Origin: Phycisphaerales bacterium
Lineage (GTDB): Bacteria; Planctomycetota; Phycisphaerae; Phycisphaerales; UBA1924
Reading direction: 5' to 3'
Assembly: GCA_022072615.1 (NCBI GenBank)
Contig: JAJVHS010000047.1
Span: 1 to 64,000 of the forward strand
DNA: 64,000 bases
In this document: positions 8,823 through 17,720 of the stretch, piece after piece
How positions within the stretch are numbered: position 1 is the stretch's first letter
Layout of the letters: every line of letters starts with the position of its first letter
The notes under the pieces: model-generated
What the model was told of the DNA's origin: nothing
Databases searched by the model: none
The model's input: the letters and a program-made list of their open reading frames with translations, nothing else
Position numbers and translations under genes: made by a program

Positions 8823-10751
8823 TCATTCCTCGTCGTCGAGCGCGTCGTCGACGTCGCCGCCCATGCCGTCCTTCTCCATGTCGGCGAAGAACGCATCGGC
8901 ATCGATGTCGTCGTCGAACGGCGCATCACCGTCGGCTTCGTCCGCCGCTTGTTCTGTTCTGGCCGCGGCGTTCTTCTTCGCCTTGCCGCGAGGAACGACG
9001 TCCGGCTCGGGCGGGCGTGCCTTGCCGCGCCGCCGCGGCGCCTCATCGGTCGCCTCGACTTCCGGCGCATCCGCCGGCTCATCGAACTCGCTGAAGTAGT
9101 CGTCGGCGCCCAGGTTGTCGGCCGGCGCTCCTTCGACCGTCACCGGACGCTTCATGCGCACGCCCGCGGCGGCGATCGGCCCCTCGCCCGGCGCGGCCCG
9201 GACCGAGCGCGGTCGGATGTTGAGCTTCATCGGCACTTCCGCGAAGGGCAGCTCCTCGCGGAAGCGGTTCAGCAGGAACCGCTGGTAGTTGGGCGTGAAG
9301 AGCTCGGGCTTGTTGACGACCATCGAGATGGTCGGCGGGTTGGTCCCCGTCTGCGCGACGAAGTACACCTTGGCCTGCGTGCCGATCTTGTCCGTCGGAC
9401 CGCTCGTCTCGAGGATCCGAGCGATGAGCCGGTTCAGCTTGCCTGTGGTCACCCTTGCCGACGCCTGCTGGTGCAGGTCGAACGCCAGCTCGACGGTTTC
9501 CTTCACGTTGAGCCCGGACTGTCCGGAGATGAACGAAATCGGGGCGTACCACAGGCCCTTGAGCTCGCGCCGCAGGTATTCCTCGTACCTGCCCGTCGTC
9601 ACCGGCTTGCCGTCGGGGCCGCGCCGGCCTTCCACCAGGTCCCACTTGTTGACGACGATGATCGTCGGCTTGTGCGCCTTCTGCGCGAGCATCGCGACCT
9701 GCTCGTCCACCTGGCTGATCTTCTCCGTCGCGTCGATGAGCACCATGACCACGTCGGCGCGGTCCACCGAGAGCTGGAGCCGGTCGAAGGCGAACCACTC
9801 GATCTGGTTGGCGAACGAACGCTTGCGGCGCAGGCCGGCCGTGTCGATCGCGACCAGCACCTTCCCCTCGAACTCGAATCGCACGTCGACCGAGTCGCGC
9901 GTGGTGCCCGCGATCTCGCTGACGATCATCCGCGGCTCGCCCGCGAGCGTGTTGACGAGGGTGCTCTTGCCGGCGTTGCGCTTGCCGATGATCGCGAGCT
10001 TGAGCTCGGGGAGCGCGTCCTTGGGGTCGACCGCGTGGCCCTCGTCCTCGCCCCGCTTCCTGTGCTGTTTCTGGATGTCGCGGAGCTTCTCGTAAAGCTG
10101 GTCGAGGAACTCCCGCCGCATGTAGTTGTTCTTGGCCGAGACGATCCACGGCTCGCCCAGGCCCAGCGCGGACACTTCGAGCGCGTGCGCCTCCCAGCGC
10201 TGGCTGTCGGTCTTGGTCGCCACGATCTGGATCGGCGGCGGCGGAGACGCGGTCTCGGTCGCCGCGGCCCGGCCCGGCTTCTTGGATTCCGCGCCGGCGG
10301 ACTTGCCGCCGCTCTTGGTCTTGGCCGCCCTGCCGCGGGTCTTGGAACTCTTGCCCAGGCGCCGCTCGCGCAGCTTCCGAGCGATCTCCTCGTCCAGCGC
10401 GGTCACGCCGGCCTGGGCATCGACCGCGAAGAGCACCAGGTCCGCCGACTCGGTCGCCTGCGCAATCTGGAACTCGATATCCCCTGCCAGGGTCGTGAGA
10501 TCCTCTCCCACGTCGTCGAAACGCTCGCCCTCGGCCACGTACGCCCCGAAGCCGCCGGTGTCGACCACCTCCGCGATGATGGGCTTGCCCTTGTTCTCGG
10601 GAGGATCAAGATGGACGATGGCGGTGACACGATCACGCGTCACCCCCGGCGTCGGGTCGACGATCGACACCTTCGCCCGGGCGAGCATGTTCATGAGCGA
10701 GGACTTGCCCACGTTCGGGCGTCCGACAATGGCGATGCGGGGAATTGGCAC
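8823..10751 (-). CDS. der: Der (EngA) double GTPase, ribosome assembly, with basic insert and acidic tail
   Basis: Two tandem Era-like G domains followed by a KH-like domain; acts in 50S ribosome assembly. The start is the GTG at 10749-10751 (VPIPRIAIVGRPNVGKSS), because the in-frame sequence further upstream is Arg/Trp low complexity opposite a Gly-rich gene. G1 motifs: GRPNVGKSS near residue 8 and GKRNAGKST in the second domain; DTGG and DTAG are the G3 motifs. The second domain has a normal VNKWD G4, the first reads ATKTD. Between G3 and G4 of the first domain sits an insert of about 45 residues (RLGKSSKTRGRAAKTKSGGK and onward), Lys/Ala-rich. After the KH-like part (RFREELPFAEVPMKL) an extra tail of about 110 residues ends strongly acidic (DDALDDEE). 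At 642 residues it is well above the usual 440-490. Confidence 0.92.
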   Translation of the reverse strand: MPIPRIAIVGRPNVGKSSLMNMLARAKVSIVDPTPGVTRDRVTAIVHLDPPENKGKPIIAEVVDTGGFGAYVAEGERFDDVGEDLTTLAGDIEFQIAQATESADLVLFAVDAQAGVTALDEEIARKLRERRLGKSSKTRGRAAKTKSGGKSAGAESKKPGRAAATETASPPPPIQIVATKTDSQRWEAHALEVSALGLGEPWIVSAKNNYMRREFLDQLYEKLRDIQKQHRKRGEDEGHAVDPKDALPELKLAIIGKRNAGKSTLVNTLAGEPRMIVSEIAGTTRDSVDVRFEFEGKVLVAIDTAGLRRKRSFANQIEWFAFDRLQLSVDRADVVMVLIDATEKISQVDEQVAMLAQKAHKPTIIVVNKWDLVEGRRGPDGKPVTTGRYEEYLRRELKGLWYAPISFISGQSGLNVKETVELAFDLHQQASARVTTGKLNRLIARILETSGPTDKIGTQAKVYFVAQTGTNPPTISMVVNKPELFTPNYQRFLLNRFREELPFAEVPMKLNIRPRSVRAAPGEGPIAAAGVRMKRPVTVEGAPADNLGADDYFSEFDEPADAPEVEATDEAPRRRGKARPPEPDVVPRGKAKKNAAARTEQAADEADGDAPFDDDIDADAFFADMEKDGMGGDVDDALDDEE

Positions 10752-11812
10752 GGGCGATAGTAGTCGAACCGCCCCGGCATCCTGCGCGACGACGGCGGAC
10801 GCCACGAGCCTGTGTTCCCGCCGCCTCCGTTTCCCCCATTCCCACCTCCACCTCCACCTCCGCCTCCGCCTCCGCCATTCCCGCCGTCTCCAGCCCCGCC
10901 CCCGAACTCCGAGTCGCCCTTGATCATCCCCTGCAGCATGGTCGATGTGGTACACGTCACCGAGATTGAGAGATCCAGCCCGCCTCCACCTCCCAGCCCG
11001 ACCGCGAGCCCCGCGAACTCGTAGTCAAACACGTGGGGATGCTGGAGCGTCGGCTTGCGCGGAATCGGGGTCAGCGAAACGGAAACCTCACCGGTCGCTC
11101 CCCACCCACCGCCACAGGCAACTTCCATGGTCACCGCCGTGCCGGTGACGGGGATGCCCGGGCTGACGGCAAGTTGGATTCCCAATTCGACCTCGGCGAC
11201 CGCGCCGACACACGCTCCCAGCGACCTGAAGTGGCATGCACAGTGATGTCGCAGTCCCGTGAGCCCCTCCACCGCCGTGAATCCCAGGCCGGCACCCCCT
11301 TCACCCTTGAGACCCACGGCGATCGCGAGCGGGCCGATCTTGCTCTCAATCCATGTCAGGAACGGGAACGGCGACGGTGTCGGGACGATGAGCCCGACGC
11401 GCGCCCATGCCCGGGCGCTCGAAATGCTCCCGCTGCGAGCAGGCTGAATGACCTCCGAACGCAAGTCCGACCGCACCACGGGGTCGGAAAACAGTGTCAT
11501 GGCGTCCGACAGCGCAGTGACGATGTGCCTGCGCCGATCGAGTTCAAGGCGAGCCCGCCCCTGGAGTTCCTTCTCAAAGTCATCAAGTCCCTGTCCCCTG
11601 GCGAGCAGATCCTCCAATAACTTCTGCAGCGCTTGGCCGATCGGCGTCGCGCCCACCGGGCCGCTCTTGACTTTCGCCAGCAGCGCCTTGGCGCGTTCGA
11701 CGGCCTTGTCACCGCCCGGGTGGCCCGGGCCGGGTTTCTTCAGCCGGTCCAGGGCCGATTCTGCCTGATCCTTCGCCTTCGACAACAGATCGCGCGGACG
11801 CCGATGTTCCAT
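10691..11812 (-). CDS. Unknown protein with glycine-rich segment, overlapping der start
   Basis: No family recognised. The 373-residue product begins with a charged helical part (residues 1-100, LLSKAKDQAESALDRLKK, later EKELQGRARLELDRRRH), then a region of about 180 residues rich in G, V and A with several Cys (HHCACHFRSLGACVG), then a run of about 12 consecutive Gly inside a GN/G-rich stretch near residues 310-335. The last 20 codons overlap the first 20 codons of der in another frame. The real end may be shorter than drawn if the Gly-rich tract hides a frameshift. Codon use in the first 300 codons has the GC-rich third position of its neighbours, which is why I keep it. No signal peptide is obvious. 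Confidence 0.5.
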   Translation of the reverse strand: MEHRRPRDLLSKAKDQAESALDRLKKPGPGHPGGDKAVERAKALLAKVKSGPVGATPIGQALQKLLEDLLARGQGLDDFEKELQGRARLELDRRRHIVTALSDAMTLFSDPVVRSDLRSEVIQPARSGSISSARAWARVGLIVPTPSPFPFLTWIESKIGPLAIAVGLKGEGGAGLGFTAVEGLTGLRHHCACHFRSLGACVGAVAEVELGIQLAVSPGIPVTGTAVTMEVACGGGWGATGEVSVSLTPIPRKPTLQHPHVFDYEFAGLAVGLGGGGGLDLSISVTCTTSTMLQGMIKGDSEFGGGAGDGGNGGGGGGGGGGGGNGGNGGGGNTGSWRPPSSRRMPGRFDYYRPCQFPASPLSDARTWASPRS

Positions 11813-12053
11813 CCCTCAGCCCCCGTCTCGGTTGTGTCCGGACCCCAGAAGAACGAGTCAACGATCCAGCACGCTACCCAGAGCGTCGAGTCCGTACAAC
11901 AGAAACCTGCCGGAAGTCGGAGCCGCTTTTCCGCCGGGGCATGAACAAACACCTTGCAGGAGCGCGGACGCGCGGTTTCATGCAATATTTCCCATACGGC
12001 TTTGATATTCACGTGGGGACGGCGTTTCTGGAGGTGGATGAGCCCGACGCTTC

Positions 12054-12647
12054 ATGAATATCGCGATGATCCAAGCCTCCTCTTCCCGGCACCGGTTGCG
12101 GTCGGAGTCCCCCGTGCACACAGGGTGCACGCCGGAATCTTCGACGGCTCAGACGGTCGACTGGGACCTTGTGACCCGGCGATTGCGTCGCTTCGGCATG
12201 GCACTGACCGGGCACACGCAGGAAGCCGAGGACCTTGCACAGCAGGCGATCGCGCAGGTGCTGACACGGGCCCCGCACCTGGCCGACCACGCCGGCTTCG
12301 GCCGGATGGTGATCACACGGCTCTGGCTCGATCAGCAGCGCTCGATGCGCCGACGCTGGAAGCGGGCACTGGCGTCGGCGACCGCCGCCGTCGCGTCGCT
12401 CGCCCCAAGACCGGCGCCGGTCGAGATCAACGAGCAGACGCAGCTCCTGCGCCGGGAGATCGAGGCGCTGCCCGCCAGGCAACGAGCGGCCGTTACGCTG
12501 CGCCTCATCGAAGGACTGGAGTATCCCGCCATCGCCCAGGCCATGCAGTGTGATGTGGGAACGGTGCGAGCAACGCTCCACCTCGCAAGGACGAAGCTGA
12601 GGAACGCGCTCGAGAGAACGGATCACGCCGGCACTCCAACGCCATGA
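12054..12647 (+). CDS. ECF-type RNA polymerase sigma factor (first pair)
   Basis: A 197-residue sigma-70 family protein with only regions 2 and 4. Region 2: DLVTRRLRRFGMALTGHTQEAEDLAQQAIAQVL, followed by FGRMVITRLWLDQQRSMRRRW (promoter-melting/-10 recognition helix). Region 4: LPARQRAAVTLRLIEGLEYPAIAQAM with helix-turn-helix CDVGTVRATLHLARTKLRNAL. Its stop overlaps the start of the next gene by the ATGA tetranucleotide at 12644-12647, typical of sigma/anti-sigma coupling. The signal it answers is unknown. Confidence 0.9.
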   Translation: MNIAMIQASSSRHRLRSESPVHTGCTPESSTAQTVDWDLVTRRLRRFGMALTGHTQEAEDLAQQAIAQVLTRAPHLADHAGFGRMVITRLWLDQQRSMRRRWKRALASATAAVASLAPRPAPVEINEQTQLLRREIEALPARQRAAVTLRLIEGLEYPAIAQAMQCDVGTVRATLHLARTKLRNALERTDHAGTPTP

Positions 12648-13675
12648 GCGATCAACGAAACAACCCCGCTCGCGAACCTTGCGATGGCCGCACCGCGTGG
12701 GATCGAGCCTTGATCGAGCGCTTCTGCGACGGAGACCTGCCGCCAGACCAGGCCCGGCAACTCACGGAAGACGCCGCGAGCAGTCCGGTGCTCGGGAAAG
12801 AAGTGGCGTCGGTGCGCGAGCTCGATTCGCTGATCGCTCGCACGCTGCTCTCGGTGCCGCAACGCGCCGAACCGGCCCCGGCGCTGCGGCTGTTCGCCGG
12901 CGCGGCGGTCGCGGCGGCAGCGATTCTGCTTGCTGTCGCGTGGTGGAACTGGCCCCCCAAGCGGACCATCGACCGCGCACCGGCGGTCATTGCGGCGCAA
13001 ACGGAACACACGCGTGCGGTTGCCGACGCCGAAACATCACCGCCGCCGGTCCGAGGTGTCCGCGTCGTCTTTTCCATCCCGCTGCGCGATCCCGAGGGAG
13101 CCTCGCAAGCGCCGGTCCCCGTCCAGGCGGTCGCATCGGCCACCGACGGCGAGCCGACCACCGGCACTCCCGCGAACGACGATGCGGTGGTCGCGGCATC
13201 GACGCCCGATGAGTCCGAAATCATGGCGGCCAGGGCGAGGTGGAACGCCGAGTTTGATCGCGCCTTGAGCCGGGGGGACGTCGCCGCCGTCGCGTCCGTC
13301 ATCGTGCAGGCCGATCAGACCGCGCGGGCACACGTGCTCGCTCGACTCAGCCCGGTCGCGTCGTCGGCGCTCTCGGCTCAGAAGCTGCTCGACGCGCTGC
13401 CGGGGGATATCGCCGTCGATGTGTGCCGGGCATGGCTGCGTGACGGGCTGCAGCGCCCGGTCGCTCTCAAGCACCTGCGCGGCCGTGCCCTGGACGGGTC
13501 CCTGCGCGATCGGGTGCATGTCGCCGTCCACCAGCTCGTCGAGGAAAACCCCGAGCTGCGCCCGTGGGTGGTCAGCTACACGAACTGGGCGCTGAGCACC
13601 GAACCGCCGTCCAAAGCCAAGGACGGGGCCGGCGTTGAAAAGAAGACCATGCCGACCGACGCGGCCAACGCGTGA
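12644..13675 (+). CDS. Membrane protein, probable anti-sigma factor partner
   Basis: A 343-residue protein translationally coupled to the sigma factor upstream by an ATGA overlap. The N-terminal part ALIERFCDGDLPPDQARQLTEDAASSPVLGKEVASVRELD looks like the short helical anti-sigma domain of planctomycete regulators; no HxxxCxxC zinc motif is present. One transmembrane segment at about residues 83-105 (LRLFAGAAVAAAAILLAVAWW) puts about 240 residues outside the membrane. That part is Ala/Pro-rich first, then helical (VAAVASVIVQADQTARAHVL). Role as anti-sigma is inferred from coupling and topology only. Confidence 0.65.
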   Translation: MSDQRNNPAREPCDGRTAWDRALIERFCDGDLPPDQARQLTEDAASSPVLGKEVASVRELDSLIARTLLSVPQRAEPAPALRLFAGAAVAAAAILLAVAWWNWPPKRTIDRAPAVIAAQTEHTRAVADAETSPPPVRGVRVVFSIPLRDPEGASQAPVPVQAVASATDGEPTTGTPANDDAVVAASTPDESEIMAARARWNAEFDRALSRGDVAAVASVIVQADQTARAHVLARLSPVASSALSAQKLLDALPGDIAVDVCRAWLRDGLQRPVALKHLRGRALDGSLRDRVHVAVHQLVEENPELRPWVVSYTNWALSTEPPSKAKDGAGVEKKTMPTDAANA

Positions 13676-13739
13676 GTACCGACCCGGGCCTCGCGCCGTG
13701 CCGTCACCAAGCCGTTTGCTTCGCACAAGGAGAAGCCGT

Positions 13740-14819
13740 ATGCGACGGAATTTCAGATCAACCTCGGCCGCGCTGATGATCGCGTGCGCCGGGCTCCTCA
13801 CCGGGAGCGCGCTGGCTCAGACAGCGTCCGAGAACCTCCCCCGTGAGCAGGAAAGCGCCAGGGAAGATCAGCCCATCCACACCCCCCGACGCGACGGCGG
13901 GCCCGGCCGCGGGGACCGGCCGCGCATGAACGATGCCGGCCCGCCGGGTGCGATCCCTCGTCGGGAACCCGACGGGGGACCGGAGCATCCCCCGGGACCT
14001 CGCGAGATGAGAATGCTCGATCTGCGGGACATGGCCGGGGACTTGCCGCGCTTCCCGCCGCCGAGACGAATGGACCGCCAGGCGGAGGGCCCCCGAAGCC
14101 CTTTCGCCCAGGCCCCGGCGGCCGAGAGCCTGCCGCCGGGGACCGACCGGGTGATCGACCTGGTCCGCGCGCTGGCGGCCCCTCTCGACCTCACCGCATG
14201 GGAGGTGGCCCCGGGGATCGTGATGGTCGCCGGTTCGACCGAGGACCAGGCCCGGCTCAAGAGCCATTTGGACCAGATGGACGGGCTGTTCCGGGCCCGG
14301 CACGACGTGGAGCTGATCGCGGCGAGTTTCCCCGCGGCCCAGAGCCCCGGGCTTGGCGCGGAGATGAGCACGGGCGGCCGGATCCTGGCCCGATGCCGCC
14401 AGCGCATGGCCGCGGGCGTGCCCACGACCGTGAACGCTACGGACCAGATGACCTACATCGCGGAATGGGTGCCGATCGTCGCGGACAACGCGGTCGCGTA
14501 CCAGCCGACCAAGGGCCAGGTGTCGAACGGTTTGGAATGCGAGGTCACTCTGCGCTCCCGCCCGGACCCCCGGACCGGAGACCAGACGCTGCAGGTCGCG
14601 GTGACTGGCGAGATCTCCAGCGCGACCATCGCGGAAAAGACCTGGGACGTCGCGATGCCCAACGCCAAGACCACCTTGACCGTCGGCCTGCCCCGCGTCG
14701 CGGTCCGGTCGATCGAGTCGACCGGCCCGGCGACCGCCGCGGCAACCGTGATCGCGATCGTTCCCGGGTTTGATCCCGCCGAGGTGATCGCGATCGCCGT
14801 GCGGGTCGATCCGAAGTAG
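13740..14819 (+). CDS. Exported protein of unknown function, secretin-domain-like
   Basis: A 359-residue exported protein; the start MRRNFRSTSAALMIACAGLL gives a Sec signal ending at about SALAQ (residue 21). Residues 22-110 are Pro/Arg/Gly-rich and likely disordered. From about residue 135 a folded part begins: VIDLVRALAAPLDLTAWEVA and STEDQARLKSHLDQMDGLFR resemble the small alpha/beta repeat domain of secretins, and the following stretch with LTVGLPRVAVRSI resembles a secretin-type beta segment. No transmembrane beta region is evident, so it is not a full secretin. It follows the sigma/anti-sigma pair by 64 bases, is probably in the same transcript, and is closed by a terminator 27 bases past its stop. 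Confidence 0.6.
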   Translation: MRRNFRSTSAALMIACAGLLTGSALAQTASENLPREQESAREDQPIHTPRRDGGPGRGDRPRMNDAGPPGAIPRREPDGGPEHPPGPREMRMLDLRDMAGDLPRFPPPRRMDRQAEGPRSPFAQAPAAESLPPGTDRVIDLVRALAAPLDLTAWEVAPGIVMVAGSTEDQARLKSHLDQMDGLFRARHDVELIAASFPAAQSPGLGAEMSTGGRILARCRQRMAAGVPTTVNATDQMTYIAEWVPIVADNAVAYQPTKGQVSNGLECEVTLRSRPDPRTGDQTLQVAVTGEISSATIAEKTWDVAMPNAKTTLTVGLPRVAVRSIESTGPATAAATVIAIVPGFDPAEVIAIAVRVDPK

Positions 14820-14846
14820 CCGGTCGCAATCTGTTGGTTGTTCCGA

Positions 14847-14870
14847 GGGCCGGGCATGTCCGGCCCTTTT
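14847..14870 (+). terminator. Rho-independent terminator after the first sigma operon
   Basis: GGGCCGG (14847-14853) and CCGGCCC (14860-14866) form a perfect 7-bp stem around the loop GCATGT, followed at once by TTTT and CGTTCC. Confidence 0.85.
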
Positions 14871-14911
14871 CGTTCCATGTGGAAGGTCGCGAACGGCCGC
14901 CGCGAATTCCG

Positions 14912-14940
14912 TTGCCAGAGCAGGCAAGGTCTGCTAGGCT
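14912..14940 (+). promoter_or_regulatory. Possible sigma-70 promoter upstream of the large secreted protein
   Basis: TTGCCA (14912-14917) and TAGGCT (14935-14940) are spaced 17 bases, about 180 bases before the start at 15124. Each box misses the consensus at two positions. The rest of the 250-base gap between the terminator and the gene holds no convincing ORF; a long leader is implied if this promoter is used. Confidence 0.35.
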
Positions 14941-15123
14941 GACAAACGGCAGATGGTCCGGAAACTCAGGATGCGCCGGTGATCCCGGCCACGGACCGAT
15001 CAGGGGAGACTCGTGGAAAAGGAAGAATTCGTAACCACGCCGCGGCTGGTTTGCGCTCTACTTTGAGCCGGACCGTGGTGGTGTTGCGCAGTTTTCCGGG
15101 GAAGGGAAGAAGGAGTGTTTCAG

Positions 15124-17643
15124 ATGAACGGACGTATGACTCACGGCAGGCTCGTGCCGCGCCCCGTGGCCGCCCTGCTTGTCGCCCTCTGCGCTGCCGC
15201 GACCGCGACAGCTCAGCAAAATGTCAGGGACCCGGTGCCGGGCGGCGAGCAGCCGCCTCCGCCGCGGCCCCACATCTTCGCACCCAACGCGGAGCGCGAG
15301 GTGGCCGTGCCGCAGTTCATCGTCCCCGATGGCGGCATCTGCCCGGATCGCATCTCCACGGACCGCAACCGCAACAAACCGATCCGCATCAACCACCGGG
15401 CGACCGACATCCCGGTGTACGACATCCCGCCCGACGCCAGGCTGGCGCCCGCGGTTGACGACACCGCGAACGACTGGACGCGTTCCCAGCCGCTGTTCCA
15501 GGACTTCGCGTCAATGGGCCCCAACGGCCTCACCCCGCCAGACCCGGACCTCGCCACCAACGGCACCTACATCGTCGCGGTGACCAACGACGACTTCGCC
15601 GTCTACGACATGTGCGGCAACCTCGAGTACACCGTGGACATCGAGGACTACCTCGGCTACGCCGCCGATTTCCTGCTCTATGACCCCAAGGTCATCTACG
15701 ACCCCTGGTCCAACCGCTGGGTCATGCTGTGGCACAAGAAGCGGGCCAGCACCGAGGAATCCTCGCTGGTGTTCATCATCACCTCCGGCAGCACGCCCTT
15801 CGGACTGACCGGGGCCGGCGCCTACTGGTACGACGTCAACGCGATCCAGGACAACGGAACCGCCGACGAGAGCTGGGCGGACTACTACGACCTGGGCTAC
15901 AGCAGTACCGCGATCACGTGCGCCGGCAACCAGTTCCGGTGGAACGATAGCTTCCGCTGGGCGCGCGTCCGGTTCCTGGACAAGTCCGAGATCTACAACG
16001 CGAACCCCGCCACCATCTACAGCTATTCGAACCTCACCAATGCCGACGGCAGCACAACCACCACGCCCCGCGCCGTCAAGATGCAGACTTCCTGGTCCGA
16101 AAGCGGCGCGAACATCGACGGCCTCTTCGTGAACGCTCGCGGTGGCGGCGGCAGCCGGCTGACGCTGTGGAAGCTCACCAACGCCTTCACCGGTTCGTCG
16201 CTGACCAAGGCCGATATCAACGTCGGCGCGTACACCAGCCCGCCCAATGCGGTCCAGCCCGACGGCGTGACGCTCGACACCATCGATTGCCGCCTCATGA
16301 TCGCCGTCGCCACGAGCGACTCTCTCGGCGCCAACGGCATCGAGCTCTTCACTGGTCTCACCACCGGCTTCAACAGCGGCGCCGACTGCCGCCTGCACCT
16401 CTTCAAGATCAACCCGGTGGCAGCAGCGCTGGAATGGGAGATCCAGTTCGGCTCCACCAACCAGGACTACTGGTTCCCGTCGGTCGTCGCCGACTACAGC
16501 GGCAGCGCGATGTGGGTCTTCTCCCGGACGTCATTCACCGCCGCGGTCGAGCCCGAGGCCCGCTACGTGGACTACGACAAGGGCTCCTTCTCCAGCGCGT
16601 CCTCGCTCCTGAGGACCGGCGACGGCAACTACGGCGGATTCCGGTGGGGCGACTACTTCGGCGGTCAGATCGACTGGGCCGACTACTCGGAGAACTTCAC
16701 CATCCCCGGCCGCCCGGCCAAGTTCTGGATGATGGGCGAGTACGGCGAATCCGGCAGCAGCTGGGGCACCCACATCGGCGCCTCCAGCGTGTTCACCCAG
16801 GGCGACCTGGCGAGCGTCACCCCCGCGACCGATTGGAACATCTCCGGCGTTCGCGGTTCGTTCGCGGGCACGACCAGCCGGGCGTACACGCTCGCGCACA
16901 CCGGTGAAACCGGCGTGCAATACACCGTCACCAGCCTGCCGACCTGGCTGAGCGCCAACCCGACCGACGGCAGGCTCGACCAGGACGGGGCCACCGTCAC
17001 GCTCACGCTCAACAACGCCGTGGCCAACGGCCTCGCCGCCGGCAACTACACGGACACCGTCGTCTTCAGCGACTGCTTCAACGGCGGCAACTCCTTCTCC
17101 CGCACCGTCAACCTGAGCGTGCTCGCCCCCGACCTTGACATCCTCTCCGTCGATGCCGCCAACGGCACCTACCACCCGGCCGAGAACCTGCCGGTCCAGA
17201 TCCAGGTGCAGAACATCGGTACGTCCTCCACGGGCAGCTACACGATCGACTTCTACGCCTCTTCCAACACCATCATCTCTACCGGCGACAACTACATCGG
17301 CAGCCGCAGCTACAGCAGCCTCGGCGCGGGCTCCTCGCGCACGTCCAACCACGTGCTCGACGGCCCCTGCGTTCCCACCGAGGGGCTCTACTACATCGGC
17401 GCGATCGCGAACGTCACCAACGACAGCAACACTGGGAACAACAGCGGCTTCGACGCGACCCGCGTGAACATCGAGTACTGCCCGGCCGACGTTGACAATT
17501 CCTGCTTCGTCGACACTGACGACTACACCTACTTCGTGGCCCTGTTCGAACTCGGCGTGGACGAAGCCGACTTCGACGGGTCGGGCTTCGTCGACACCGA
17601 CGACTTCACCGCGTTCGTCCTCGCCTTCGAGGCCGGCTGCTGA
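15124..17643 (+). CDS. Large secreted protein with CARDB-like and dockerin-like C-terminal domains
   Basis: Exported 839-residue protein. The ATG at 15124 is preceded 8 bases upstream by AGGAG (15111-15115) and opens a Sec signal ending near ATATAQQ. Residues 130-560 form a large beta-rich domain (PNGLTPPDPDLATNGTYIVA, YDPKVIYDPWSNRWVML), propeller-like by its repeated W/Y/D pattern; no catalytic motif identified. Around residues 575-660 there is an Ig-like segment, then a CARDB-like beta-sandwich (LPVQIQVQNIGTSSTGSYTIDF). The last 55 residues hold two EF-hand/dockerin-like repeats, ADVDNSCFVDTDDYTYFV and ADFDGSGFVDTDDFTAFV, ending in a final Cys. Its ligand is unknown; this architecture is typical of Phycisphaerae surface or secreted proteins. 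Single-gene transcript closed by the hairpin at 17678. Confidence 0.78.
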   Translation: MNGRMTHGRLVPRPVAALLVALCAAATATAQQNVRDPVPGGEQPPPPRPHIFAPNAEREVAVPQFIVPDGGICPDRISTDRNRNKPIRINHRATDIPVYDIPPDARLAPAVDDTANDWTRSQPLFQDFASMGPNGLTPPDPDLATNGTYIVAVTNDDFAVYDMCGNLEYTVDIEDYLGYAADFLLYDPKVIYDPWSNRWVMLWHKKRASTEESSLVFIITSGSTPFGLTGAGAYWYDVNAIQDNGTADESWADYYDLGYSSTAITCAGNQFRWNDSFRWARVRFLDKSEIYNANPATIYSYSNLTNADGSTTTTPRAVKMQTSWSESGANIDGLFVNARGGGGSRLTLWKLTNAFTGSSLTKADINVGAYTSPPNAVQPDGVTLDTIDCRLMIAVATSDSLGANGIELFTGLTTGFNSGADCRLHLFKINPVAAALEWEIQFGSTNQDYWFPSVVADYSGSAMWVFSRTSFTAAVEPEARYVDYDKGSFSSASSLLRTGDGNYGGFRWGDYFGGQIDWADYSENFTIPGRPAKFWMMGEYGESGSSWGTHIGASSVFTQGDLASVTPATDWNISGVRGSFAGTTSRAYTLAHTGETGVQYTVTSLPTWLSANPTDGRLDQDGATVTLTLNNAVANGLAAGNYTDTVVFSDCFNGGNSFSRTVNLSVLAPDLDILSVDAANGTYHPAENLPVQIQVQNIGTSSTGSYTIDFYASSNTIISTGDNYIGSRSYSSLGAGSSRTSNHVLDGPCVPTEGLYYIGAIANVTNDSNTGNNSGFDATRVNIEYCPADVDNSCFVDTDDYTYFVALFELGVDEADFDGSGFVDTDDFTAFVLAFEAGC

Positions 17644-17677
17644 GCCGACCGGATCGCGGCATCACAATGCGGTACCA

Positions 17678-17708
17678 GGGCCCGGCACAACGCCGGGCCC
17701 TTTTCTTT
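17678..17708 (+). terminator. Rho-independent terminator after the large secreted protein
   Basis: GGGCCCGGC (17678-17686) pairs with GCCGGGCCC (17692-17700) around ACAAC, a perfect 9-bp stem followed by TTTTCTTT. The stem starts 35 bases after the stop codon. The other strand has no T-run, so the convergent gene at 17721 is not served. Confidence 0.93.
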
Positions 17709-17720
17709 CGTCGGAGCTGG

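Noticed and set aside
10752-10955. N-terminal extension of Der rich in Trp and Arg
   Set aside because: It is the other frame of the Gly-rich tract of the upstream gene; Der begins normally at the GTG at 10751.
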